Under the pieces are notes generated by a model. It made no database searches, had not been told where the DNA came from, and saw only the letters and a list, made by a program, of their open reading frames with translations. A stretch of 64,000 nt of DNA from NCBI GenBank assembly GCA_008508345.1, contig QNGE01003497.1, positions 18,837-82,836 on the forward strand, in the 5' to 3' direction. Made by a program: the position numbers and the translations under genes. Positions 1-13,419 of the stretch are shown here, piece by piece; position 1 is the first letter of the stretch; every line of letters begins with the position of its first letter. The stretch comes from Paragonimus westermani. Its lineage: Eukaryota; Platyhelminthes; Trematoda; Plagiorchiida; Troglotrematidae.

Positions 1-3000
1 GCCTCACCCATCTTAAATATGCCTCTACTAGCAAACTATTCTCAGAAGTTAAGTAACAACGCAATGGATCAACGCGTGACATCGTTATTTCTCAACCCTC
101 TACGCACCTCGAATTTGTGAGTTAGACTACGCGTTTTTCTGATAATCTTTTCACGAAGTGCTGAATCACAAAAACATAGATATGTATAATAGATTACCAT
201 TCTCCTTTCTACGGGTAGGTTTCGTGTGTATTGTTAAATTTCCGTGAGGGTGTGCAGCCTGCCTCGCTACGGTCGTTGTGGCCACTGGAGTCGCTGATTA
301 GAAGCGCTATCCGAAATTGCGGTTTATTGTGGCCACTGATACACCTGCATCGACATAATTCCTAATACTCAGTCTTAGTCCTTTTCTTTCGATTTCCAAG
401 CGACCTAGTAGCGTCACTGTTGAAGTGTGCGACAAATTGAGCCACTGACCGAAAGTGTGACAGATTTGTTAATGCAAGAGAGGTGCAGCTGAAGCCCAGA
501 CTTTCTGTGAGTGGTGTTATTTCGGAATTTGAATGTTCTGTCTGCTAGATTCTAAAGTCAACCTGTCCATAGACAAATTTAGGATCAGAGGGAAACACAG
601 GACGCTGGTGCCCACTTGCCAAGCATCCAGGCAGAAGTACACGTTGAGATTTCTTCCATTCCATTTAAATATGAGGATTCAAAATGCCCACCTAGTCATC
701 CTGGATATAACAAGTTGACAAACGTATATTCACGAGACATCCACTATGATGTCCATTCATTTCTAGTTTGAATAATGAACGTCTACCAGGGTGTGCGAGT
801 GAAAGCAGTTGCAGTTGGACAAGAGGAAAGCAACTAAGTCAGTCTTATCTACCAACAGAGCGGTTTGAATAGTCTGTCAGTGATAACTCTGAGTGGCTGA
901 AATGTGCGTTCATGAATAGTCAAATAGTCGGCCGGGGGGGTTCGAGGGCTTGTAAGAATTTCTTGTGACGACGTAACACAGAAAGACGTAATGGGTTGGC
1001 ATATGTCTGAGCCGTTGCGAGGTTATGTTGACTGTTGTCCACGCGCTCTGCAGACGACGCGAAAAGACTGGCTGAGATTCAGGTAGCACCCGTGTTTGCC
1101 AGATATTCTGTGATAGCGCTAGTTATTGGCTTTCTTACTCTGCTTCTGATTCATAGTGAGTGATGCTGTGGGATGGCTATTTCGTATCAACGCACTCGAG
1201 AAATGACCCCAATGTTCTTCGGTGGCATCTTATGATGAAAGTCATGAAGTGATATTCGCTCATCTCCGCCGCGTCGGCAACAATATTCGGTTGCTAGTGA
1301 TGAAATTTAGATAAAATATTTTGCCTGAACCTTGGGAGAAGGATCATCACGTCCGTTGGTTTAGAAAGTGGATGAAAACCTATACTCGCGACCTGCCATC
1401 CAAAGACGATCTGGCTGCAGGTCTTTTAAACGGCAGATGTCATAACGCACTACTGGGAACATTTTCGGTCGCGACGATGCGCTCGTGGTTTACTGGTACG
1501 TGCACGTCATCCCTAACACGGAACACAAGACGCCCATCCAAACTTATAACATGGTCAGCTGATTCTTCTCCTGTTGCTGTTGTGTTTTATTTTCGACCCT
1601 AAAAAATGCGTCAACGTGATAATGAATGATACACAAACATATGTTCATCAACTCATTTTATTTGTGACTTCAACAATTCGATTTTGTTTCGATGAGTCAT
1701 CATTCCATTTGACTAGCGGAAAATTTTCTACGGCATAATTCACGCATGGTAACGGGAATGTTGGAATGGAGACTGCCACTTCTCCAACCCAGCCAGTCCG
1801 TTTACTTTGTATCGTCGTCTACAAATATTTCGCTTTCGGTTTGCCAAATGAATTAAGGTAGTTTGGAAATTACATTATCAGAGCATTTCGCGCAAGTCAT
1901 GCGAATCACACTGATTGCCCGTCCTTTTGTACAGCTGTGATGTCGATCCATTCATCCTAATTTGTCCAGTCCTAGGAAGGAGTCACCAATGTGAAAAAGT
2001 CGGAATTAAAATGTGATATTTTTAACCTAACCTTGAGCCGGAGCTGTGAACAGCCTCTCGATTTTCAAACAAACCTGCAGGAAAGTCTCTGTTACAATAC
2101 CTTCGGAGTGAATTATTGATCCTTGCCGTGTTCTATTTAATTGAAATTTTGATATCCTACAGCACTAGTATTTTGCTGAACTCCGGCTGAGAAGCAGTTA
2201 CCTAAAACCATCGTCGCAAAAATACAACTCTTGTGCAGCATTTCTTCGAAAAGCCTTCAAAGGATACGCTCGCCCATTCGTGGTATACTAGCAATTTTGA
2301 CAGAACTCGGATTTGTCTTCTCATAATGATAGACGAAGTAATTCTCGGTCCCGAGTATCACGTGACTGTCCCCGCTGAATGCTCCCAAGAAAAGCCGATA
2401 AACAGGTGCAGAAAGCAAACCGTATTGCATTCCGAAAACTTTTGTCATGGATGGAAGTACAGAGCAGTTATATGGTGCATACTGACCCATAAACATTCTC
2501 GTTTCAAGAAGTTGAGGGTAAGTTACCAAAAGTAGTAGCTAGGATCACTGAGCTTACAACGGTCAGTGGCGGGATACAAGTAAATAGGTACAAAAATAGC
2601 GGAGAGTACCTCTCGAATGTTCACGAAGTTTTTGCTTATTCTGATTGGGCAAAGTAATCTCCTAAAGAAAAGTGACGGCATTACACAGAAGATAATGAAT
2701 TCTCTGAAGCACTTATATGTACAAAATCTTCGAGCATGAGCTCTATTTTGATGGGAAAAAGTAGCAGTGGATTGTACCTCCCAGCCAGGCAGAGCCGCTC
2801 GGTCAGAAAATTAGACTGAATGCTTAGGTAACAAATCGATTGCAACCACTGATTTATAAAACCGAATGCACCCCACCCTGTGCATGTTTTATGAGGGCAC
2901 CCGTCTTTCCTATGATCAGACTATTTCAAAACGCAACCTTATGGATGCAGGAAACTATTAAGAGCGAAAAATGCGTCACTAAAAAGTGGCTTATAGAAAT

Positions 3001-6000
3001 ATCCTGTTAACCTCTACACAAACTGGCGACATAACAGATCAACAAAAATAAACGACGCACAGTCAACCACTGACTGTTTTTGGCACAATGAAGTTGCACT
3101 GACTCATGTGCCTACATTGCACTAGAGAAGGGAGAGGTTCTTAGTTTTTAGATAAGAGCAACCGATGCCGTTGGTGCTGCTGTAACCCGTCTCGTCGGCT
3201 CGAGGCAAACGCAACCGACTATTCAAAGTTTAAAGAATAATACAGCTTACAGTTTGCTTCAACTGGATGACTCCTTCCTCTGGGAAAACTGATCGTTTTC
3301 TCATTCTATGGACCTTGACTATTTCCGTTCTGTGAAGCTATATATTTGTCTCTTTACGTTCCATCTATAGCTACCAATCTTTGTTTTTGTAAAACAACCA
3401 AAATTGACCCTTTTGGCTGTGCTGTGGGTCTCCAGTGTGAAGTTCACTACCCTTTCACACGAAACGTATTGCTATTAGGCTGTATGCTGCAGAAAGGCAA
3501 GCATATCTGGAGAACAAAATTGGAAGTTTTTTTGTTGCTAGTAGTCCAAAAAATTGCCGCTTGAGCTGAAATTACCTGATTTCCTGCACTCAGATTTAGC
3601 ATCACTGTCACAGTCACCGTCATCCACCTTCAGAAGTATCCGCTTTCTATAATTCGGTTGAATGAAATTGTTGACAGTATCTTTTCTTCACAAATCCCAA
3701 TATAATTGTGACAAGTTATCTGTATGTCTAAACTAATTTAATTGCAAGCGTAAATAACTGCAACCCAAATGGCACAAACAGAATAATGACAAAAGTTTCT
3801 AACGTATCAGCATTTCAACTAATATAAATGTGGATACTACTGAAGAATAAAAAGGCCAACTGTCAAGCTGTTGCTGAAATCAATCGCGTGCCATCGATTC
3901 ATTGAAGACTTTCGGAGCTATGCCTGGAACAAGAAGTATAATGAAGGTTTTAGGCAACAAGATATTACACGGGGTTGTTTTCACTGAGGCAAACAAGCGT
4001 GAAAAGACAACCAACTCTAGTCAATCGACTGGAAGATGAACTAAGAGGACAATGAATATCGCTCATACCTTCCCGTATTTATACGTATGTACTGGGTAAA
4101 CAACTAACTCATTCAGCAGCCAGTACATAGTTGGTGGAGTTGTTTGGTATCAATTACCGATTCGTTTTCAAATACCACCCAATCGTCCGGTCAATAGTGA
4201 AATACTTGGAGGGAAGTCGGTTTGATAAGTTATGAAAATTCCAAAGGAATAGTGGGTTGCTGCGGCAATCCATAACTTAGGCGGATTATGCGTAAGTGTC
4301 ATTTAAGCTCTTAAAAAACGCATGCTGGGATCCATAGCAAAAGCATACTTGGACTGTATGAAGCGTCGGCGCCTGTGGCAATACCCACAGTAATGATGTT
4401 GCTTAGACGGACGATTTAACAATCTCTCCGAGGGTTGGATGAAATATAAAGCGTGCGAAATTCAGCAATGAACGATCTAGCACCTATGTGGGTTTTATAA
4501 AACCTAATGATGATAATGGCTACGCATCTGTTTGACGTGAGAATATGTTAAGCATCTTAGTAGATCTTTCAATTTATGGGAAATCCAACCAAAATCTCAG
4601 GCAGGTATTGGGCCATCGATACAAACTTCATGCACGGACTCAGCAGACATTCTATCAGCTGAACTATGGGAGCTTGTTCAGAGGCTATAAGTTTCGCATT
4701 TCACTTCAAACGCTTACCAAACCCACTGTGTTACGTAGAATCCACCATGTGCGCAACGCAACCAGCTGCCATGGCAAAATTTCACCAGCAGCTCACAATT
4801 CAACTACCACTTATCAGCAATACTAATCCAAGGCTCAATAGACACGTTGTTTGGTGAACGGACTGAAGAATTTTGCAATTGCGGTCAGTTCTCTGGAACT
4901 CTTAGCGGCCTGCGTACGACATACTAGGTTATGTGGGTAACTAAGTCCAGATTTGTATTCCTAGACTAGCAACATGGTGTCATACTTCAAGGGACAGGAC
5001 ATCGTCTTGTCTGAACATGTTGTTAGTTCGCGTTCAGCTTGCGTCCAGATTTTTCGCAAATAAAATTGTGAACAGGACTGAATCGAGTCAACACCGATAT
5101 TCAAAAACATACACTTGTGAAATCAATCAGTAATGGGGAGTGAAAGTATGTGACCTACCAGCAATCGGAAACTCATAACTGTGTTCAAAACACATATGGT
5201 CAGAAGAGAGCAACGGTTATTAGAGCACCCCTCCTGTTTTCCATCGAGATGATAAGATATTCCGGTTTTTCAAATACTGTTCTTCACGCCACTCAACCCT
5301 ATCGTACAAATTGTGTAGTTCAACCATTTTTAATGTTTCCTACAACCTTAGGCTGTACAGTGAACAACCGCTGTGATCAAACTGTGCGGCTTTTGTGTGA
5401 ACAATGGTATTGACCATGAAGTCTAACAACGCATCAAGTATTTTACATTCTGCAGGCAGTCAGAAATGCCCCCCGGTTTCGTAAGTGACAGAAAATGCAG
5501 TCATATTGGTGTTACGCGCTTTGCAAGTGTTCACAATGACAGTAACTTCATATACAGTAGTTGCATCTCTATGTGAAAATACAAGAAATTTATCTGTGAT
5601 GAACTTCGAAGGTCCATTCAATACTTTGAGAAAACTTCACCAGAATTCACTTGTGATACAAGTGAGTTGATTCTGTGATACGATGCGGTAAAGTAGTATT
5701 ATTCGCCTAAACAAACTTAAAACAAAAACACTGAGACTGTTATCGAGTTATTAGGAAAACGTTCAATCTCCATCGTTAAGATCGTTTTTGAATTGCTAAC
5801 ACAGGGACGCATCGCTGCAGGGTTGGAAGCAGTAAACAACTGATTTTCTGTAACCATTCTTCCAGTTTATTCGAGGTGTGTACTCACCAGACACCCCAAT
5901 TTCGTTTTGAAATTGACATTGTTGTTCCAGTTTGGTTGGTGTGACTTTGCTACGGAGGACTCATTCTCACACACTCAGGTAAGTCCTTATTCTCGTTCAT

Positions 6001-7166
6001 TAACAACAAGCACATTTCGGAGGTTTATAGACAGAAGTGTCTGGTATGCCAATGTACAGTCCTAATTTTGGTGCACGTTTTGAATCATGGTTTTTAGGAG
6101 TTCATTTGAAGGAAATTAGCGAAACTGGACGACACTCATCAAGTCAGAATGATGCCAAACAAACTTGAACTGGCGGAACGCGAATAACATGCCGAATCCA
6201 ACATGCCGTTAATACGTTTGATTCCAATTTTGAAGAGAGACCTCCACATCTTTTGTAAGAGCCTGAGCCAATTTTCTTAGCTAGTTGAATGCAAAACTAA
6301 TAAATTCGTAGCAAAGATTTAAATTTTCATTCTAGATAACAGAGGTTGGGGCTGCGTGGACGAACGGACGACCAACAGAAGTGGCTGATCTTCGTTTATG
6401 GCTTCCATTTCCAAAATTTCGCACGTACACCGAACCATATCTTCACCAGGGTTGGAAGGATGCCGACACGGACTTTCAGAGGCTGTCAAAGTCTACCCCA
6501 TTTTAAACAAAATACCGGCATGGTAAAATATTTCATGAAGAGACCACCTATGCGCGTTTTGCAGGCACCGTTTAAGAAGCACAAATGCCAGCATCACAAC
6601 AAAGGGAGACGCGAAATGTGGCACTGCCGAACTTTCCATCCACAGCAACCAGAAGTATCAAAGTAACTTCACGTTTCACTCATCTCGAAGGCACGCAAAC
6701 TCTGCTGTACACAAGGTAGATATCTCATAGGAGCGGGGATATTTTGAAGTGTCTACCAACAATCTTTCCATCTAGCTGCAATGATATGTCGCCCCTGACA
6801 TCATTTTCATTCAGATGTACGTCTGGACAACGAGTAACAGACCATCACTGACTTGAACTACTCATACCGCACTGGGCGTTCCCGATTATGCTTCGAAACA
6901 CAAAGCTAAGACACATTGTTTCCCTTCATGTGACGACCTGCAATTCACAGAAACAGGCTACCCCACCAACCGGCCGTAGCTCACTCTACTTGGTCTGAAT
7001 CAGATAATTCAGTCTCAACCCATACGAGTATATCTGCCACCGGCAGCCAACCCTTGACTACATGAAAAGCTGAGACGAATATCATCAACTTTCTCTATCA
7101 AAACACGCTATTGTGTTTCAAGACGATCTGAGGTACCACATAAAGAAAAAACAAACCCACCATTAC
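1..7166. other. No supported gene
   Basis: Only short reading frames occur here, interrupted on all strands, and I recognise no domain, RNA gene or transposon. A weak exon-like stretch lies on the plus strand at about 1,336-1,491: an AG precedes it, it stays open for about 50 codons, and a GTACGT donor-like site follows. The upstream tract is poor, so it is not annotated as a gene. Confidence 0.5.
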
Positions 7167-7331
7167 GTACAGACTTCGAACCCGTATTTCCGTCGAACAT
7201 CCAGGCTGGTATGCCGTACTATCGGCTGCAGGTGAGAAGTACCAGTTCCGGGGATCGGCAGTGCTCAAACACGTCAACCATCTGGTGTGTGCTACGCCCA
7301 CTGCTTTGGCTGAGAAGCTAAAGTGTGTCAT
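7167..7331 (-). CDS. Candidate internal exon, function unknown
   Basis: On the minus strand a CTGCAG acceptor precedes an open stretch of exactly 55 codons that ends at a GTAATG donor, giving a phase 0/0 exon. The peptide includes the stretch TRWLTCLSTADPRNWYF, which is faintly like an immunoglobulin-fold strand carrying its cysteine. That resemblance is too weak for a domain call. It lies on the same strand as the better exons further right and could be a downstream exon of the same gene. The support is splice signals plus an open frame only, with no homology I can confirm. Confidence 0.33.
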
Positions 7332-9055
7332 CTGCAGCCATAATAGTCCGCCCTGTAACCCGGTCAATCAGAGTCCGGTGAGCATGTGTATGCGACTACG
7401 TTTGTGGACAGTCATTTGAGATCACGTCGTACACCATTACATTCAATAAACTCAGTTCAGAATGCTCAGGTCCAATGCCCCCAACCAAACGCTATCTAAT
7501 TATACCTCCAACAAATAGGATCAGAACAAACTGTGGTTTATGGATCGACAGTAAGTAATTAGAAATATCAATTTCAAATCAGTCATGTTTTTCTAGCTTG
7601 CTGTACACCAGTAACTCACTTCTAACTTGCGAACAGCAGATGTGTCGACATTTCCACGGTAAGGCATATAAACAACGTTGCAAGCGACAGACTGTACTGA
7701 GCCACAACATGCGGAGCAGACGAGATCCGATCTAGAAAACGAGGGAGACAGTGGAGGAATAAATACAGTTTCAAAGTTCCATTATGTTACACATTCCAAA
7801 TTCAGTATCATAACCAAAAGCATGCACGGAATCTGACTAGCATACATCTAACGCGAATTTGTAAAAATCTGAAACACATTATTGGATGAGAAATTCAAGC
7901 GCACATGCCACACATACACGTAAGACAGCCAAATATCATTCCAGGTAGCCTGACTGTCAAAATCATTCTCACGTCTTTATGGTGTGAGCTGCATGTTGAC
8001 GGGGGAAACGTGTCTCTACCTGCTTGTTGGGACGCGGTTTGGATTCTACCATCGTTTCAATTAAATCATTCTTTTGTTTTACACCCACGAAGTTAAGATC
8101 TTCCCCAAGAAGTAGCACGTGGAACATTCCGTGTTTTATCGTCATTGGTCAAGAGGTTTCGGGATCTTGTTTAACATAGCATTCATCAGTAGTTTAAACG
8201 TATCTTAGGACGAGTTGGTCTCAAGGTTGTATTCTTCATTATCATTTCTATCTCGATAGCGCTAATCATATCTGGATGCACATACATCTTCTACCTTCTA
8301 CGATCTATTACGTTTGATGCAACTTTGTTCAGCTCATTCGAACGTACTTCATCACGTGATCGAACTTTGGTGACACAGCAAGTGCTGAAGTAACGTTGCC
8401 CATTTTAAACTGTACGGCTTCTTTCGCCGATCATACTTATTCCCGATTACCTACTCAGATATTTGAGATTGGTCCGTGGATAAAAGTGGAGATGTGTTGA
8501 TATGAATATTTGGGTAAGACAGCATGGAATCTGAACACACATATTATCCTTGACGGAGGCAGTGCACACATGCGTTGATACGATCTTCTCAAAGCACATA
8601 TCAACGCTTAGTTAGCCGACCTGCTCTGATTAACACTGAAAACAGCCCACCCTCTTCCGTTTATTCTAGTTGGTCAATAGAATCAAATTATCCCCGAAGA
8701 CACCGTCGTAAACCACAGTGGACTGTAAATTGCCAATTCTGGCGCATCTTCCCTAATCATGCAGTGAAGCCTGTTTTTACCGAATGACACATGAAAACAG
8801 CCTATGCAATTTGTTCGAAAATGACATACCTACTGAACTACCTCTATTCGTAAGCTCATCCGAGTAAACTGACATTATCGATCGATCAGTGGAGTGGCGC
8901 AGAGGTGATATGGCAACCAAACGTAGTGTTTAGTTGTCTATATTGGTAATAAGAATCCGTGAAATTTGATCAAGTGCCTTTGCATGGACATGCGTAGAAA
9001 ACTAACCGAAGTAGGATGGAACAGTTCGAAGCTCATACAAGGGATGACTCATTAC
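7332..9055. other. Unassigned, probably intronic or intergenic
   Basis: No convincing reading frame, repeat or RNA gene is visible. If the flanking minus-strand exons belong to one gene, this is an intron. Confidence 0.4.
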
Positions 9056-9292
9056 ATGAGTTATTTGCTTCATACATAATCCTGGAGACAAAACTTTGAC
9101 GTTAAACCTTAGTTCTACAATCAACTCAAGAAATATGAAGTCATGCCCACTAAAAACAATGTCATGTAAAGAAACGAACTGCTTCTTTTGCAGAAATTCA
9201 TACGGTGTATTTGCACATTGTGAAGTGACTATAGTCATACCCCAAAAGAACAAGTCGTAGGTCTTAGGGCAGATGTCCTTTTGCCGGATGTT
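9056..9292 (-). CDS. Candidate internal exon, function unknown
   Basis: The minus strand is open for 79 codons from an AG at 9,293-9,294 to a GTAATG donor, or to an earlier and weaker GTTTAA donor. The peptide begins NIRQKDICPKTYDLFFWGMT and continues with a hydrophobic, beta-rich composition. The polypyrimidine tract upstream is poor, so the acceptor is the weakest part of the call. I do not recognise the family. It is kept because its composition reads like coding sequence and it lies on the same strand as the neighbouring exons. Confidence 0.28.
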
Positions 9293-11031
9293 CTATTAGT
9301 GGTTTTCCCGAGGCGTTTAGGCAAACGTTCTCAAGCTGCCACCTACAATAACTGTTCGTGAGTGGCAATTACTAATCCTTTATTTTACCGCTACCATCCA
9401 ATTTCACTGAATTTCAGGGGCGACATTAAATTTTCGGTTATTCTGCTTTAGTGACACGAGAGATTGGACCTCAGGATAACACGAGATAATTTATACATGT
9501 GTGTCGAATCAACGGTCTACTATCTAAGAATGATACTTTGAAAAGCGACACAAAGCGTTTGTGTATAACTGAAGTTCGGCAAGCCAGTTAACTTTGGAAA
9601 TAGCAGAAAGTTCCGGCTCATGTTGTTAGTACGATCTCCATGTGTGCGCCTGAACATAAAGTAAATACATGGATGCGAAGTGTTTGATTTGAAACTGGGG
9701 TAACTTGAATAGGACTATATATAGCACGCGGTTTTATCTGGAATATCTCAATGAAGGAAACGAACGATAGGAATAAAATCCGTCATTTTTCATGGCATTT
9801 CGTGACTAGTTGTGTCTTTTTTGTTTGTTTAGAAGCTAAGTGAATAAACAATGTGCGGTAATCTTGTCCGCGTGATGATCGGCAGGAAGGGTTTTCCGAT
9901 TCGTCAGTAAGGATCACCATGTGGGTCCACTTCTGATCATCCGGAGACATTTAAGATTAACGCTACAACAGCTTCATGCCATTATCTTGTTTGCAGTTAA
10001 ATAACTCGGTGATTGTTGGATAATTCAGTCGTGCATCAAAAAAGACTAACACAAAGATGATACTCTGAATCCTGCCACCGAAGTGAAATTTCTATCTTAG
10101 TTGGCATATATGCTACGCAGAATTCTATGGCAACAAATGAATTTGAACGGGAGTTCAAGGAAGCGGCAGCGAGTGGACATGCTGACTGACCTACTCTGAT
10201 ATGAGTGCGACAAGAGTCTGGAGTTTTCTGGGCACCTACATTGATCCGAATACTTTACACAGTGTTGCCAGTATCGAAGTTCATTCTGACCAGCGCCGAT
10301 TTGTTTGATCTCTGGAGATGCCTCGGTGATGTTCTTGAACCTCAACTAAATCAAAGCGTGTTATTGTGCATTGTAGTTCCGTTAAAACCTACTCGAATGG
10401 AAGTTGGAAATGGGAAACTTTCAGATCAATTTATCAGAACATCCTAGGCGGCAGAATTATCCTTATAACTACGACATTTCTGTGTGTTGGTATCCAGTAC
10501 AGAAATGCATTTTGTCGTATCACACCGTTGTTACCATGGCTGCGTTTTACATGGGCGGCGACTGAGGATAATTGTGCTAGCCGCGCTGTTATTTTCAACA
10601 TTTCAGCTGACCGATGCAGCATATCAACTAACTCAAGTCTCTCGTTCCTGTAGTCATTTCTGTGTTTCAGCTCTGCTCAATCCATCAGCTAGAAGATTCC
10701 AGCCACATATGCTAGAAGAAAATAATTGTTGTTTGATCTCACCCGCTGATATTAGCGTTTGTGATCTCTTCCTCACAGAAACACTGTTTCCCCCACTACT
10801 TCGTTGAGCAGTTGTCAAAGTGTGCCTGTGTACGTCACAGCAAGAGAAAACACGCACACACCATCCTAATGTTTTGAAAGTGCACCTCATATAACGACTT
10901 GCCATTTGTTTCTGTTGACTTTGTGAACCGTGTTCGAATTTATCTACCCAGTTGATTTCAAGAAAGGTTGACGAGAAATTGTGCGCACACCAAGACGTCA
11001 GAACTAAGGGCAAAAACGAACCTATACTCAC
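9293..11031. other. Unassigned, probable intron
   Basis: A minus-strand open stretch of 125 codons (10,654-11,031) runs on from the exon at 11,032 past its GTGAGT donor. It is rich in Ser, Gln and Cys and I read it as intronic read-through. Plus-strand frames at 10,205-10,807 overlap each other and show no domain. Confidence 0.4.
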
Positions 11032-11269
11032 ATGCCATCACATTTTTCTGGAGTGTGTAATTCGACGAAAGAAGGCTCGCCGTTTGAATGTAATCTGCTA
11101 TCGACTTCTGAAAACCATTTGATCTGTAATTCACACTGTAGAGATCCAAAGCCGCCTTCATCATATGAACATCGACGACTGCGAATAACGATCCGTTGTA
11201 CAATCTGACCAGGTTACAGTAGTTGGGGACCATGATCATGTTTTCCACCATCTTGATACCACGATCAAT
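11032..11269 (-). CDS. Internal exon of an unidentified minus-strand gene
   Basis: The exon starts after a TTATCAG acceptor with a T-rich tract and ends at a strong GTGAGTATAG donor. It holds 79 whole codons plus one base (phase 0 in, phase 1 out). The peptide starts IDRGIKMVENMIMVPNY and includes LVRLYNGSLFAVVDVHMMKA, with a predicted N-glycosylation site (NGS), so an extracellular or lumenal location is possible. The exon at 11,514-11,637 ends in phase 0, so the two join without a frame break across a 244-bp intron. I do not recognise the family. Composition, splice signals and phase agreement make it one of the better coding calls in the window. Confidence 0.6.
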
Positions 11270-11513
11270 CTGATAATCGAAAATATGACGTGTGCAATTT
11301 TTCAAATAATTTCAGCAATAAAATTTTAGAGGAAGTTTTCATAGGAAACAAAACATCCAAGTTTGTTCGGCCAGTAAACGAAATTCTACAATTTATCTTC
11401 TTTCAGACTTTGCTTGGCATAGTGAAACGGGCCGGAAAGTAAATATCTTCAGTGAAAAGAAAACTTGCAGTTACCACGACAGTGTATCAACGAGCTGCGA
11501 CTCAATGACTTAC

Positions 11514-11637
11514 GTTCAGCTCTTCTTCATTGTTGTACATCCGCATCGGCCAAACATTGGTCAGATTTACGGGAAGAAGAACGAGGTACACGTTTTGCGA
11601 TTCTGGTCCAAGAAGGATGACCTCAGTTGATCTGAAC
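11514..11637 (-). CDS. Internal exon joined to the 11.0-11.3 kb exon
   Basis: The exon is bounded by an ATACAG acceptor and a GTAAGT donor. It carries one leading base and 41 codons (phase 2 in, phase 0 out). The peptide begins FRSTEVILLGPESQNVYLVL and continues LPVNLTNVWPMRMYNNEEEL, with a hydrophobic beta-strand pattern and one N-linked glycosylation sequon (NLT). It splices in frame to the exon at 11,032-11,269. No family is recognised. The exon that should precede it, ending in phase 2, was not found. Confidence 0.58.
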
Positions 11638-13419
11638 CTGTATCGCAAATGCTTCTGAACTATTAGGACTTCCGAGGCAGGTCTAATTCCCCAATTTCAT
11701 TGAACTTGCTAAGCGGCATTTTTGATTTCTGATGACTACTGTTCTAATGCGAGAGTTGTTGACGATTTTCGTGTGATGATTCGATCTTGCCTGATGTGAG
11801 GTAAATAGTGCAGTGATCAACACGATTGCCCCATAAAAGCCTGGCTGGATTGTGAATCCCGGCCGTGGCAGGGAGCTTTGCTGAAATCAAAACTGCATTC
11901 AAGTGCTTCCTTTGGAAAAATAACTGGTTGCAAGGCCTGTTTGAACGCGTGGGCTGCCATCAAAGATTAATAATTCCAAATTGAAATTAACCAAATCTAT
12001 CAGTATTCACCAGCATTTCCAAAGACTCAGTAGTGTGTAAGTGTTGGTACTGTGATCGATGAATAACGAAAATACCGGTCTTGTGAACGACAACTCGTCT
12101 GACATCAATTGTTTCCGATGGCGTTCTACTGGTGTAACCATTCACCAGGTACCACCAATGACAGTGGGATCATCCACATTATGCAGCAGACAGAGTACAC
12201 GTTGGTCTAGTCAGTCGAAAGGTCAACGGCGGAGTTGGTTGCATCTAAACCTTTATATACAATCACTCACTTCTATTTGACTCCTTCGTAGGCATTCGGT
12301 TGTCTTCCAAACAATATGCTCTGTGCCTTTCAGTGAACGTTAGCTAACGGGAGGTTTTTAAGACAGGAATTTGTGTCACTTGGACTTGGAGTAACGCATA
12401 ACCCTAAGCAAAACTGAAGAGAGATCTACCGCGCCGCATTGTTGTTACTTCGAAACCGTCGTCGCGCGCACAGCATGAATATTTGAAAACTAACCATAAC
12501 TTTAAGAACCGAGTCAGGCTTTCAATCAGCTCTATAAATTTCGATTTGTTGTCGAAACAGACCGCTCCACCCCCATTAATTGGAGTTCAAGTGGCGATTT
12601 ACATGAGCCTGTAGCTTTTCTAACTAACAGCTCCTTCAAGTTTCCAACTAAAACTCGCTCTAGTACATACATCACTAACCCCGAATCATGACTCTGTTTT
12701 TACTGGAATTCCACGATGTATGGGACAACCTGAGTATCATATTGAAGAGACAACGTTCCGTCCTCCACGGTGGGCTTTCCGGAGAGGTTTTTACTTCTTC
12801 TAACTTATTTAGATCTACAAAGGTCCACCTTTTCTATGTGAGTCTTATTATCATCCAAACCTCAGCATTTCACGCAGTGATCACCAGAAGCTCACTGTCA
12901 GGTGGTCTAGGTTGATCTAATAACTAATCGACTGTTGTCATCACGGCCCGATGTTAGATGAACTTATCGAGGGGGATTGATATCGACGCTCAAGTGTTTC
13001 ACATCCCTCACTGTTGCAGTCATTTGTTGGTTCCTCGTATATGTTTCATCCTATGTGTTTTGAAGTCAATGCAAAACAGTGCGTATCAGTCTCATCTAGC
13101 AGTACGCTGAATCTTCGGTGCACGCTAATGTAATAGAAGGCCTATAAAATAATTAAGAGCCATAGTAATAGATTTCATCTGATTATCCCTCGATCCGATT
13201 TGTGACTATGCGATAACTTTTTTAGACTGATTGTAAGTACAAGTACGATCGTAAGCCATAGCTCTCTTAATGCAGGGCTCACACGTTCCCAGTTAGCAAT
13301 CATCAAACCTTTTCACATACGTGGTCCTGATTACATTCACCCTGTTGCTCTGAAATACAGAGGGGAAGATAACCTCTACTTCTGCTTAATATTTATACAC
13401 TTTTTCTAACATCAGTTTC
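11638..13419. other. Unassigned
   Basis: No gene is supported. The right part (about 12.5-13.4 kb) could contain the decayed upstream half of the CR1-like element that follows, but no endonuclease motif is readable. Confidence 0.4.
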
